A program made the translations under genes and the position numbers. A stretch of 64,000 nucleotides of DNA from Flavobacterium gyeonganense (GTDB taxonomy: Bacteria > Bacteroidota > Bacteroidia > Flavobacteriales > Flavobacteriaceae), in contig NZ_CP121112.1 in NCBI RefSeq assembly GCF_029625295.1, forward strand, positions 3,906,001 through 3,970,000. The letters are read 5' to 3'. The notes beneath the pieces were generated by a model. That model saw nothing but the letters and a program-made list of their open reading frames with translations. It did not search any database and had not been told where the DNA came from. Below are positions 18,514 through 27,196 of this stretch, one piece after another; position 1 is the stretch's first letter, and each line of letters opens with the position of its first letter.

Positions 18514-19556
18514 TTCATTGAGTTCCTTTTTTTAAGTTCCAGAACATTTTCATCAAAGACTTTTATTTCGCCTTTATCAGGTGTAATAAGTCCGACAATG
18601 CATTTTATGGTTACCGATTTTCCAGAACCGGAGCGTCCTAAAATGACTAAGTCTTCGCCTTTGTTCACGGTAAAATTTACTCCTTTTAAAACCTGGTTAT
18701 CCTTACCAAAAGTTTTATGTAAATCTTTGATTTCGATTATGGGAGTTTTTTTACCCGCATTGGTTATTTGTTCTGTATTTTCTTTTTCCTTAATCATCTT
18801 AAAAAATAAATCGGTTATCTGAACGGCAAGCATATCAATAATGAAAATCGAAAGAGAAGCTGTTACAACTGCAGAATTTGCAGCCTTTCCGACACTTTCT
18901 GTCCCGTTGGAAGCATTGAATCCTTTATAACATCCAATCATTCCAATAAAAAATCCAAAGAAAAAAGTCTTTATAGTGGCCGGAATCAAATCCAGAAATT
19001 CAAGTGACTGGAATATCTTTGTGATGTATCTGTAAAAGCTCATGTCACCATGTATATTGACACCTATATAACCTCCGAAAACTCCAATAGCATCTGCAAA
19101 AAACACAAGTATGGGAACCATTAAAGTGGTAGCAAGGATTCGGGTAACGACTAAATAATTATAAGGGTTAATAGCCGAAACTTCCATAGCATCAATTTGC
19201 TCGGTCACTTTCATAGAGCCTAATTCGGCGCCAATTCCGGATGATACTTTTCCGGCACAAATCAAAGCGGTGATTACAGGCGCAATTTCACGGATTAAGG
19301 AAAGAGCGACCATACCTGGCAGCCATGATTCGGCGCCAAATTTTACTAAGGTAGGTCTTGATTGTAAAGTAAGTACCAGACCCATGATAAACCCTGTTAT
19401 GGCTACCAATGGCAATGACTTATAACCAATAACATAACATTGTTTAAGGAACTGTCTGGTTTCATAAGGCGGAACAAACAGCTCTTTAAAAAACCGGACT
19501 GCAAACATTGTTGCATTTCCTACATCTTCGAAAGTATTTTTTAAGGTTAGAATCAA
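18510..19556 (-). CDS. MlaE-family permease fused in frame to the N-terminal part of MlaF
   Basis: Residues about 1-250 are an MlaE permease with about five helices (KSLPLVAITGFIMGLVLTLQS, GAELGSMKVTEQIDAM, FFFGFFIGMIGCYKGF). The frame then runs into an ABC ATPase start, MIKEKENT..PIIEIKDLHKTF, with the Walker A motif GRSGSGKS, and ends at LELKKRNSMK. Normal MlaE and MlaF are separate proteins. Here T6 (plus strand A6 at 18801-18806) joins them, and one T less would stop MlaE inside an ATGA overlap with the MlaF start. The natural state is therefore likely two genes. The permease moves phospholipids at the inner membrane in the MlaFED complex. Confidence 0.85.
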   Translation of the reverse strand: MILTLKNTFEDVGNATMFAVRFFKELFVPPYETRQFLKQCYVIGYKSLPLVAITGFIMGLVLTLQSRPTLVKFGAESWLPGMVALSLIREIAPVITALICAGKVSSGIGAELGSMKVTEQIDAMEVSAINPYNYLVVTRILATTLMVPILVFFADAIGVFGGYIGVNIHGDMSFYRYITKIFQSLEFLDLIPATIKTFFFGFFIGMIGCYKGFNASNGTESVGKAANSAVVTASLSIFIIDMLAVQITDLFFKMIKEKENTEQITNAGKKTPIIEIKDLHKTFGKDNQVLKGVNFTVNKGEDLVILGRSGSGKSVTIKCIVGLITPDKGEIKVFDENVLELKKRNSMK

Positions 19557-19747
19557 AATCTTTAGTTTTAGAGTTATATGTCTTGAAAATCAGTTTTTTA
19601 ACAATTTTGTATTGCTTTTTAATTGTAGTTGAAAGTTACCTCGATACTTGTTAAAATTCTTTACACAACTTTTTTGCAACCTTATATAATTTTCATTCTG
19701 TTGCAATAATTATAAAAAAGTGACGTTTTAGACAATTCTAAATAAAA

Positions 19748-19771
19748 AATCCCTTTCGCTAAAAAGGGATT
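19748..19771 (-). terminator. Terminator after the glycosyltransferase gene
   Basis: AATCCCTTT/AAAGGGATT forms a 9-bp stem with a 6-base loop. On the minus strand it is followed by six T. It lies 25 bases beyond the stop of the minus-strand glycosyltransferase gene. Confidence 0.8.
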
Positions 19772-19795
19772 GGATTTGAAAAATATATAAGCACT

Positions 19796-22078
19796 TTAAG
19801 AATTTATAATCAGGTCAGCCTTTGTTTTAACAAGATCAATTACCTTGCATTCGGCTTCTTTAAAGTTCTCCATGATTAATCTGGCTGTCAGATAACAAAC
19901 GGTCGATTCTGCACCCTGGTTAAGATTTATATTGTCTTTTTCAAGGCCGTCATAACCGCCTCCGCTAACCGGATTATACATAATCTGATTTAAATGATTT
20001 TTGCCTAAAAACCAGTTAAATGCGGTTTTCATATATTCTTTATATAACGGATTTTTGAATTCATTGTAAAAGCCGTTTAGTGTCTGTATAATGTATGAAA
20101 CATCAATTGGTTGTTCTCCATATTCCTGAGGTTCTGAACCTTTATGGTACCACCCGTTATTTGAAATAACTTTGAAGCCATTTTTAGTAAACATTTTTGA
20201 CAGAAGGAAATCCAGGGATTCCAGTGCTATCTTTTTGTAAATAGGCTTGTTGGTTACCAAATAGGCGTACAACATAGATTCAGGAAGGATTCCGTTTCCG
20301 TATGTTAAATAATTTTCGAACCATTTCCAGTCTTCGGTAGCATTGATTTCGTAGCTGGAAACCAGTTTTGCATTCAGTTTATTGACAATTGCCGAAACAT
20401 ACAAGTTTGGGATTGCAGAATTGTATAAATACAATCCTTTTGTGGCAAATCCGATCGAACGCGGTGACTGAATCGTTTCAGCCCAAGGCAGGCTTTTCAG
20501 AAAACATTCTGAAGCTTTTTGTACAATGTTTTCCGGTAAAATATCTTTTAAGGCAATCACGCTTCCTAATGCCCAGATTCCTCTGGCGTTTGAATCTTCA
20601 AGGTTTACCTCTGCATTTTGTTCGATATGTTCTCTGTTGTGTTCATCAACATAATTAATGAAGCTTCCGTCCGGTTTTTGACAACGGTGAATAAAATCGA
20701 GGTAAATCAGCATATAAGGCAAATCATCTTTGTCGCCCGTTAATTTATAGTGCATCCCAACGGCTACCAATGCTCTGGCGTTATCATCCAAAGTATAACC
20801 AGAAGATAAATCCGGAATAGAAATGTTACTGAATTGAATCATTCCTAATTCGGTTGTCAGTTTTTTAACGTGTTTCAGGTGAATTTCAGGATAATCGAAG
20901 TCAATTACAGTATCGTTTTCTATTAGGTCAGTGTATCTGCTCATGTGTGTTATGGCAACATTTTCCCATGAAGATGCTCTCATTTTGCGAAAAGCATTTT
21001 TACCCATTTCCTCTCTTAAATTATCATCAGAAAGTAGTTTAAGCGTTGCTTCAGCAAACTGATCAACGTTTCCAATATCAACCAAAACACCACAATCTGA
21101 ACTTAGGACTTCTAAAGTATGAGGGATTTTTGATGCAACAAGAGGGCATGCACAGCTCATTGCATAAGCAAAAGTACCACTTACAGCCTGATTTGGATCT
21201 TTTGAAGTAAACAAATAGACATCTGTTGCTTTCAGGTAATCCAAAAGTTCATTTGTTTCTAAATATTGATTGATGAAACGAACATTGTTATGTAAGTTTA
21301 ATTCATCAACAAGGGCTTCTAATTTATTACGGTAATGATCAACACCATCTATAATTAAATTAGGATGCGTTCTTCCGATAATCAGGTAAAGCACATTTGG
21401 CTCTTTTTCTACAATTTTAGATAAAGCCTGTAACCCTGTCTCAATATTTTTTCCTTCACCCAAAAGTCCGAAAGTAGAAAGTACTTTTCTGCCTTCCACA
21501 TTGAATTTTTGTTTGGCCTGTTCAGGTGTTTCATAAACCACAACGTGGGTTCCGTGTGGTACGCATGTGATAATGTCTTCCTGAATGTTATAATCTCTCA
21601 TTAGGATTTCCTGAGATTGATTTGTCATTACAAAAACAGAATTACTGTAACTTAAAAGTAATTTTACAAAAGTTTTTAATTCGTTATTTGGATTTTGAAT
21701 AACACTGTGAAAAGTAAAGGTTACCGGTTTTTTTATAGCATTTAAAAACTCTAATAAATAATCTCCATAGTTGCCGGCAAATAAACCAAATTCATGCTGA
21801 ATGTGTACCAGTTTTACCAAATCATCATTATTAATTTCTTCGGCTACTCTTACATAGTCCTTCTTGTCGTTTGTATTTAATGTAAAAGCCTGAGTTGAAT
21901 TTTCTTTGGGAGATTTTACCAGTTCACAAATTTCACAGCTGATTGAATTTCCATATACGTCCATAATCCCTTTGATGGTATCTTGTGTATAAGTGGCAAT
22001 ACCACATTGAGTCGGCGGATAAGTAGACATGAAAATAATTTTCGATTTAATAGTTTGTAGCGTTTTCATTGGGATCAT
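19796..22078 (-). CDS. Two-domain glycosyltransferase (GT4 plus alpha-helical toroid-like C-terminal domain)
   Basis: The N-terminal 370 residues of this 760-residue protein are a GT-B glycosyltransferase: STYPPTQCGIATYTQDTIKG near the start and, at about 225-350, GRTHPNLIIDG and SKDPNQAVSGTFAYAMSCACPLVASKIPH. The C-terminal half (about 385-750) resembles an (alpha/alpha)6 toroid as in glycoside phosphorylases or hydrolases (GYTLDDNARALVAVG, ARGIWALGSV, EPQEYGEQPIDVSY). Such fused enzymes are linked to mannan or mannosyl-glycan metabolism in Bacteroidota. Which sugar is moved cannot be told here. It is probably cytoplasmic and monocistronic, with a terminator after it. Confidence 0.85.
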   Translation of the reverse strand: MIPMKTLQTIKSKIIFMSTYPPTQCGIATYTQDTIKGIMDVYGNSISCEICELVKSPKENSTQAFTLNTNDKKDYVRVAEEINNDDLVKLVHIQHEFGLFAGNYGDYLLEFLNAIKKPVTFTFHSVIQNPNNELKTFVKLLLSYSNSVFVMTNQSQEILMRDYNIQEDIITCVPHGTHVVVYETPEQAKQKFNVEGRKVLSTFGLLGEGKNIETGLQALSKIVEKEPNVLYLIIGRTHPNLIIDGVDHYRNKLEALVDELNLHNNVRFINQYLETNELLDYLKATDVYLFTSKDPNQAVSGTFAYAMSCACPLVASKIPHTLEVLSSDCGVLVDIGNVDQFAEATLKLLSDDNLREEMGKNAFRKMRASSWENVAITHMSRYTDLIENDTVIDFDYPEIHLKHVKKLTTELGMIQFSNISIPDLSSGYTLDDNARALVAVGMHYKLTGDKDDLPYMLIYLDFIHRCQKPDGSFINYVDEHNREHIEQNAEVNLEDSNARGIWALGSVIALKDILPENIVQKASECFLKSLPWAETIQSPRSIGFATKGLYLYNSAIPNLYVSAIVNKLNAKLVSSYEINATEDWKWFENYLTYGNGILPESMLYAYLVTNKPIYKKIALESLDFLLSKMFTKNGFKVISNNGWYHKGSEPQEYGEQPIDVSYIIQTLNGFYNEFKNPLYKEYMKTAFNWFLGKNHLNQIMYNPVSGGGYDGLEKDNINLNQGAESTVCYLTARLIMENFKEAECKVIDLVKTKADLIINS

Positions 22079-22407
22079 TTTATTTTGTTTAATAAATCAT
22101 TCGGATTATATAAGAACCAAAGAATTTTAATTGTTTTGTAGTTAATTTCCTTACTTAATTTATTTTGATATAAAATTATTTTAGAAGCAAGCCTGTATTT
22201 AATCCAATCAGCTAAAAAATTAACTCAAAAGGTTTAATGTGGGAATTATATAAGAGAATCAGTTCGTTATAAGAACTTTTATAGTCAATAAAAAAATCAA
22301 TAGGATTAAAACGAATCATTTTAATCAATAAAATTTGTAGAGAGTTAAGAAGCTTTTTTTAGAACAAAAAAATTAATCTCTGTAAGGTAATTAAAATTAA
22401 AAGAATA
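22079..22407. other. Gap between divergent genes; no feature found
   Basis: This 329-base AT-rich gap separates the minus-strand glycosyltransferase start from the plus-strand topoisomerase start. It must hold promoters for both genes. I see no clear TTTG/TAnnTTTG pair, hairpin, repeat or additional ORF. Confidence 0.5.
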
Positions 22408-23502
22408 GTGATGGAAAATACAAAGTTTCTTATTCAATATAGAGATATTATGAAAACAAATACAAAATCCCAGGAAAAATTAATGACCCTTTTAATCACA
22501 AAACCTGAAAAGGCTATAGAAAAACTAGATTTAGTTTATGTAAGTGATAAATCTATGCCCATAGAGAGATATAAAGAAGGGGATATTTTTGTTTATAAAA
22601 AAAATGGAAGGCACATTAAAAAGAAGAGTGAGCTAAAACGTATCCACAGTCTGGTACTCCCGCCTGCATGGGAAAATGTCAGGATTTCGGATTTGTCCAA
22701 TGGTCATCTTCAGGCGATTGGCCTGGACCAGAAAAACAGAAAGCAGTATCGTTACCATCCAAAATGGAATTTAATCCGCAATCAAACCAAATTCTATAAA
22801 ATAGCCGATTTTGGGAGAATGCTCCCTGCTATTAGAAAACAGGTCGATTCTGATTTAGAGAAAAAAGAATGGTCAAAAGAAAAAGTCGTAGCACTGGTAA
22901 TTCGTTTGATGGAAGAAACCCATATCAGGATAGGAAATGAAAAGTATGCTAAAGATAATAAATCTTATGGGCTTTCTACCCTAAGAAAAAGGCACATTAA
23001 CATTGATAAGAATGCAATAAAATTTGAATTTACCGGCAAAAAGGGAATACAGCATACCATTACTATCCGAAATAAAAGACTCATTAAATTAGTCAGTAAA
23101 TGTGAGGAAATTCCAGGCTGGGAGGTTTTTAAATATTATGATGAAAATGGCGAAAAGAGAATTCTGGACAGTCACATGGTCAATGTATATCTGCATGAAA
23201 TATCAGGAGAATATTTTAGTGCGAAAGATTTCCGGACATGGTCAGCATCTGTCATTTTCTTTGAAGCATTAATGGAATTAGGGATTGCAGAAAATGAAAA
23301 GGAAATCAAGAAAAATATTTTGACTGCTTTTGATGTTACTGCTGAAGCTTTAGGAAACACACGAAATGTTTGCAAAAACTATTATGTACATCCTTTATTG
23401 ATTTCAACTTATGAAGACGGAACTATTAAAGAATATTTTGAGAAGTTAAAAAAAGCCGCAGCAACAGACAATATTTTTCCCGTACAGAAACCGTATTTTT
23501 AG
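22408..23502 (+). CDS. DNA topoisomerase IB (poxvirus type)
   Basis: The 364-residue protein has the bacterial TopIB layout: an N-terminal domain with LVYVSDKSMPIERYKEGDIFVY and PPAWENVRISDL, and a catalytic domain from about 140. Likely catalytic residues are R in HIRIGNEKY, K in FTGKKGIQHT, R in KDFRTWSA and the nucleophilic Tyr in NVCKNYYVHP, whose double Tyr makes the exact position uncertain. TopIB relaxes supercoiled DNA through a 3'-phosphotyrosine link without ATP. It stands alone and diverges from the glycosyltransferase gene. The first 15-25 residues may be untranslated, because later ATG codons lie inside them. Confidence 0.95.
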   Translation: MMENTKFLIQYRDIMKTNTKSQEKLMTLLITKPEKAIEKLDLVYVSDKSMPIERYKEGDIFVYKKNGRHIKKKSELKRIHSLVLPPAWENVRISDLSNGHLQAIGLDQKNRKQYRYHPKWNLIRNQTKFYKIADFGRMLPAIRKQVDSDLEKKEWSKEKVVALVIRLMEETHIRIGNEKYAKDNKSYGLSTLRKRHINIDKNAIKFEFTGKKGIQHTITIRNKRLIKLVSKCEEIPGWEVFKYYDENGEKRILDSHMVNVYLHEISGEYFSAKDFRTWSASVIFFEALMELGIAENEKEIKKNILTAFDVTAEALGNTRNVCKNYYVHPLLISTYEDGTIKEYFEKLKKAAATDNIFPVQKPYF

Positions 23503-23533
23503 AAATGATACAGCATTATCAGCCGTTATCTGT

Positions 23534-24052
23534 TTAAGCTTCGGGATTATTTTTTAATGAAGTACAGATATTTTTTAGTTGATATGTATGTCTTTGCGTA
23601 TGAAAAACTCCAAAGCTAAGCAGTTCATAAATAGTTAAATTTCCTATTCCGGGTATTTCAAAATCCATGCAGGTAAGCGTTAAATCATAATTGGTGGCTA
23701 TGCCCAGCATTTCATTTTTGATCTTTTGGAGTGTGGCTAGCAGATTAATTTTGTCGTATTCTTTACTTTCCGGATATATAAAATCGGGTGACTCATATTT
23801 TTTATTCAAATTGAGAAATATTTCTTTGAGTGTAGCAATCTTAGCATCAGCTGGCTGATCTAACTTTTTGGTATTTGAATCGCAAACTTTAGTAAAGCCA
23901 GATGTTGCTTTTATAATATGTCGGATCACCTGACCAGCTGTCCAGCTTCCTTCAAACGGAATACGATTAATCTCTTCTTGCGTAAATAAAGAAATTGTTT
24001 CATTTAATTGTTCAAAAGTTGTGGTAATTTCTTGTTTTAATTCCATTTTCAT
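23534..24052 (-). CDS. DinB-family protein
   Basis: The 172-residue protein has the DinB four-helix pattern, with SWTAGQVIRHIIKATSG (about 36-52) and a C-terminal FHTQRHTYQLKNI. The His residues probably form the metal triad of the family. DinB-like proteins are metal-dependent, mostly thiol-linked transferases whose substrates differ. It lies next to a VOC-family gene (5 bases away, same strand), so the two are likely coexpressed. Confidence 0.85.
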   Translation of the reverse strand: MKMELKQEITTTFEQLNETISLFTQEEINRIPFEGSWTAGQVIRHIIKATSGFTKVCDSNTKKLDQPADAKIATLKEIFLNLNKKYESPDFIYPESKEYDKINLLATLQKIKNEMLGIATNYDLTLTCMDFEIPGIGNLTIYELLSFGVFHTQRHTYQLKNICTSLKNNPEA

Positions 24053-24057
24053 AATTT

Positions 24058-24447
24058 TTAATTAAGATGCGCATTATTTACAGAAGTGATCCACCATACA
24101 TTTCCAAAAGGATCGGTTACCCCACAGGTTCTTCCGTAATCCTGATTGCTTAATTCTATTAAAGAAACTGCACCGTTTTCTATTGCTTTTTTATATGTTT
24201 CATCTGCATTATGAACATATACAAATAAGTTTGCAGTTTGTTTTGCCCAGTCGGTATTTTCATCAGTTACCATTATCGTGCTGCCGTTTAGGGTAATTTC
24301 GGCATGCATAATAGTTCCGTCTTCCCGAAGTGATTTTGTAGTAGTCTCAGCAGCGCCGAAAACTTTTTTTGTGAAATCGATAAATTTTGTAGCGCCCTGT
24401 AAAATCAAATAAGGCATGATAGTCTGATGTGCTGCCGGTATATTCAT
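24058..24447 (-). CDS. VOC-family protein (PhnB-like glyoxalase fold)
   Basis: The 129-residue protein has the beta-alpha-beta repeats of the vicinal-oxygen-chelate fold. AETTTKSLREDGTIMHAEITLNGSTIMVTDEN is followed by a second half with DETYKKAIENGA and FGNVWWITS near the C-terminus. Such proteins resemble the PhnB/glyoxalase-bleomycin group and often lack a known substrate. The metal ligands probably include H and E residues in HAEITL. It is followed after 5 bases by a DinB gene. Confidence 0.85.
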   Translation of the reverse strand: MNIPAAHQTIMPYLILQGATKFIDFTKKVFGAAETTTKSLREDGTIMHAEITLNGSTIMVTDENTDWAKQTANLFVYVHNADETYKKAIENGAVSLIELSNQDYGRTCGVTDPFGNVWWITSVNNAHLN

Positions 24448-24521
24448 TTTGTACTATTTTAAAGTTGAAACTTAAAATTACGATTTTTATTTATTGTTTT
24501 GTTAATCAGTAAATTAAGGTT

Positions 24522-24731
24522 TTATAAAAGTACTTCACACTGAAAGCCATGTGAATTTAGAAGTTCGATTATTTTATGATTTGAAATTTCGGAAGCATGG
24601 ATACGCAGAATTTTATCGCAGTCCTCCAGATCAAAATTGATGACGCTGTTAGGGAAATGTTCAAGAAGCCGCCCTATAATCATTTCTGACTGTGTTGCTT
24701 CCTGAACATTTGTTTTAAAAACTTCTATCAT
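24522..24731 (-). CDS. Small uncharacterised protein, possibly ferredoxin-like fold
   Basis: The 69-residue protein has a beta-alpha-beta-beta-alpha-beta look: MIEVFKTNV, an Ala/Glu-rich helix, INFDLEDCDKILRIHAS, and KIIELLNSHGFQCEVLL. This is like a heavy-metal-associated domain but lacks the CxxC metal site. It may therefore bind no metal, or be an unrelated ACT-like fold. It lies 11 bases downstream of a DoxX gene on the same strand and may be cotranscribed. Confidence 0.65.
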   Translation of the reverse strand: MIEVFKTNVQEATQSEMIIGRLLEHFPNSVINFDLEDCDKILRIHASEISNHKIIELLNSHGFQCEVLL

Positions 24732-24742
24732 CGCAATTGGAT

Positions 24743-25123
24743 TTATATAGAACTGTTTTTAGCACGTTCTATTTTATGATGATAGATATAAGAAGTCATT
24801 AAAATCGCCAGAATGATTAAAGGAAAGAATCCCTGAAAATCCAATCCGTCAACTGCAAAATGACTTATTGATGCGAATATAAAGTCGAAAGCAAAACCGG
24901 CATAAGCCCACTCCTTAATACGATTTGGTACTTGCGGAATCACTAATGCCAATACGCCCAAAATTTTGAAAATGACTAATGCATTTCCGAAATATTCAGG
25001 ATATCCTAAATGCCTTATTCCTTCTTTTGCCAGCTCTGTCTGTGATGTAAGGGCTGGCATGACACCTTCAAACAGAAAAATAAGAATGGTCGTAGTCCAG
25101 AAAATAATTTTTTCTTTTTTCAT
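24743..25123 (-). CDS. DoxX-family membrane protein
   Basis: In this 126-residue protein with four hydrophobic helices, KEGIRHLGYPEYFGNALVIFKILGVLALVIP (about 35-65) fits the DoxX-like family, as does the polar start MKKEKIIFWTTTILIFLFEG. A second DoxX gene occurs at 36950. DoxX proteins sit in the inner membrane and often associate with redox or thiol stress. The precise role is unknown. It is followed by a 69-residue small protein. Confidence 0.85.
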   Translation of the reverse strand: MKKEKIIFWTTTILIFLFEGVMPALTSQTELAKEGIRHLGYPEYFGNALVIFKILGVLALVIPQVPNRIKEWAYAGFAFDFIFASISHFAVDGLDFQGFFPLIILAILMTSYIYHHKIERAKNSSI

Positions 25124-25480
25124 TGGTTTGTTTTAAAATAGTTATTAGTTAATTATTCAATACAAATCTACCATTACTATTTTTTTTATGAAACAGGTAT
25201 TTCTGACTATTTTAGGGGCATTTAGGACATATTGATGATTTTTTTTAGATTGGAAGAAGAAAGATGATAGAAGAAAGAATTAAGCAGGATGGGGTTGCTT
25301 AAATCTGTATAATTTACTTGAAAATTTTTGGCAAAGTAATCGCAATCTTGTCATTTCGAGCTTTTGGGAGAAATTACACTAGTAACTCGACAGCAGTGAG
25401 TTGCTCTCCCTCAGTCATTTCTCCTTTCGTCGAAATGACAAAAAATCCGTTTTACCAACGTTTCGTTTAGCGAATCCGTA
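25124..25480. other. Intergenic gap with one repeat
   Basis: This 357-base gap lies between the DoxX gene start and the GNAT gene end. It contains the TCATTTCGA-type inverted repeat at 25350-25439. The remaining part is AT-rich with no further ORF or clear promoter that I can see. Confidence 0.45.
25350..25439. repeat. Inverted-repeat element with GTCATTTCGA ends
   Basis: GTCATTTCGA at 25350-25359 and TCGAAATGAC at 25430-25439 are exact inverted ends of a 90-base unit. Inside are AACTCG/GAGTT-type pieces (ACTCGACAGCAGTGAGT) that can form a second hairpin, and a second GTCATTTC. This is like short structured repeats or MITE-like units in flavobacterial intergenic DNA. There is no ORF in it. 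Confidence 0.6.
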
Positions 25481-26233
25481 TTATCCGTTAGCCATGCACT
25501 CCCTTTTCAAAACATAATTTCGAATTACAAATAAATCCTCAAAACCCAATCTGGTATAAATATCTTTTCCCATTGCTGAGGCTTGTAAATGTGCGGTTTC
25601 GGCATTTAAATCGATAGAGAGATTTATGGCAAATTTCATGATTTCCTCTGCAAAACCTTTTCTGCGCATTTCGGGAATTACGCCAACACCATGAATCCCC
25701 ATATCTTTTTCTGTTTGGTAAAGCATAAAAGTTCCGATTGGTTTTTTATCTGCAGATACCAAATAGAAATGTGCGTTTTGATAATCCTTAATCAGAATGT
25801 CTTTTCTGATGACGTATCCAAAAGCATTGGGATAAACCTCTGACCAGATTTTGGCATCTTCTTCAGTAATTACTTTTTTGAAAGTTAAATTATCCTGAAG
25901 TGTGAATTTTTTATTCAGCTTTAAAAACATTCCAATCTGTTCCGTTTTGATTTCAAAACTGTTTTGTTCCAGAAAATGACTGGAATTACTTTCAAAAATA
26001 TCCCAATATGGAATTACCAAACCAGGATTGTTTTTTACAATTTCAATGATTTTTGAGACATCACTTTCTTTAATATCTTCTCTAAACCACAACTTATTAG
26101 GCCAGCCGGAATTTTGTATTTTGCAGTATTCGATTGCATCCTGTTTTTTGTAGGCTTGGGAAGGAACTCCAACTGTTTTCCAAAAACCGGTTAGATTGTC
26201 GATATTATCTTTTATGAGATTTATATTTTTCAT
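25481..26233 (-). CDS. GNAT-family N-acetyltransferase
   Basis: In this 250-residue protein the last 130 residues carry the GNAT acetyl-CoA motif GIHGVGVIPEMRRKGFAEEIMKFAI (R/Q-x-x-G-x-G/A type) and a C-terminal ARLGFEDLFV-like block (YTRLGFEDLFVIRNYVLKRE). The N-terminal 110 residues are a distinct region of unknown function, as in double-GNAT-like proteins. Its substrate is unknown. It appears to be transcribed alone. The stop lies about 40 bases from an inverted repeat. Confidence 0.85.
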   Translation of the reverse strand: MKNINLIKDNIDNLTGFWKTVGVPSQAYKKQDAIEYCKIQNSGWPNKLWFREDIKESDVSKIIEIVKNNPGLVIPYWDIFESNSSHFLEQNSFEIKTEQIGMFLKLNKKFTLQDNLTFKKVITEEDAKIWSEVYPNAFGYVIRKDILIKDYQNAHFYLVSADKKPIGTFMLYQTEKDMGIHGVGVIPEMRRKGFAEEIMKFAINLSIDLNAETAHLQASAMGKDIYTRLGFEDLFVIRNYVLKRECMANG

Positions 26234-26305
26234 TTTTTAATGACGAAATTAATAATACAGCAAAGATAAATTTAGCCTTCTTGAAAAACCTTTACATATG
26301 TTGAT

Positions 26306-26911
26306 TTATAAATCTTTTTCGAGACTCTTCCTGATTCGGCTTAACTGAGTAGGCGTGATTCCCAAATGCGATGCGATATGCAGTAGCGGAATACGGTCTG
26401 CAATATCAGTATGTTTTTCAAGAAGTTGTACGTATCTCTCAGTAGCATTTTGCATAACGAGCGCAACTTCTCTTTGCTCTTTTTCGATAATCCAGTTTTT
26501 TTCCAAATGAGCGATATAGAAGTTTTTGAGATCTTCATTTTCGTTAATCAGCGTCATATATTTTTTATAGTCAATGTTGATTACTAAACAGTCTTCCAAA
26601 GCTTCAATTGTAAAATTTGAAGGGGTTTGAAGCATCAATGAAACTTTAGAACCTGCGAATGCATTTTCGAAAAAGAGATTTTTATTGTAGAAATTTCCCT
26701 GTTGGTCTGTAATATATGCTCTCAGGATTCCTTTTGCTATAAAATGAAGGTTTTTAGCGATTTCTCCATTTTGTAATAGTGTTTCACCTTTTTTAAGGGT
26801 TTGGAATTCTGCGATTTCCTCAATAAATTTCCATGTTTTTCCGGAAATAGGGGAGTAACTTTCAATTTTTTGATTTAGGTTGTTTAGGTATTTTTCTTTA
26901 TTGAAAGTCAT
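26306..26911 (-). CDS. Crp/Fnr-family transcriptional regulator
   Basis: The 201-residue protein has a cyclic-nucleotide-binding beta roll (about 30-120; LKKGETLLQNGEIAKNLHFIAKGILRAYITDQQGN). A helix follows, then a short winged-helix end (about 150-198; ERIPLLHIASHLGITPTQLSRIRKSL-like). It lacks the conserved RxS cAMP pocket, so cAMP is not an obvious ligand. No specific target is apparent. A related but distinct Crp-like gene is at 53498. Confidence 0.9.
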   Translation of the reverse strand: MTFNKEKYLNNLNQKIESYSPISGKTWKFIEEIAEFQTLKKGETLLQNGEIAKNLHFIAKGILRAYITDQQGNFYNKNLFFENAFAGSKVSLMLQTPSNFTIEALEDCLVINIDYKKYMTLINENEDLKNFYIAHLEKNWIIEKEQREVALVMQNATERYVQLLEKHTDIADRIPLLHIASHLGITPTQLSRIRKSLEKDL

Positions 26912-27063
26912 TTTTATTTTAGCTTTTATGGAAGACTAAAATAAATAAGTTTTTTTTTAGTTGCAAGTTGAGGGATAGCTCTCGAAAAAACGTAAAGTCG
27001 TAAAGTTTTTAAGTTTTCATTTTGTGACAAAAATAAATATTTCTTTATGAAAACTAATTTCGT

Positions 27064-27136
27064 AGCCCTGATAGCAGCGTTATCCTTTTATGGTGGGGTT
27101 CATAAAAGATATAGTGGATAGCAGGAAACAGCTCCT
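27064..27136. repeat. Structured intergenic repeat, family A copy 1
   Basis: It starts AGCCCTGATAGCAGCG and ends GGATAGCAGGAAACAGCTCCT. The inner hairpin is CTTTTATG/CATAAAAG. It is the plus-strand counterpart of the copies at 35671, 57635 and 61383. A minus-strand terminator (27139-27178) follows immediately, as at 61514, so A and the terminator form a composite unit. Confidence 0.65.
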
Positions 27137-27138
27137 AA

Positions 27139-27178
27139 AAAAAACGCCATGAAAACTAAAAGTCTCACAGCGTTTTTT
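27139..27178 (-). terminator. Terminator, repeat family C copy 1
   Basis: AAAAAACGC/GCGTTTTTT forms the stem of a minus-strand terminator for the split gene ending at 27197. Its loop CATGAAAACTAAAAGTCTCACA is nearly the same as in two other terminators (28666 and 61514), so this is a repeated element, not just a random hairpin. Confidence 0.75.
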
Positions 27179-27196
27179 AAATTTTATCGAAATGTG

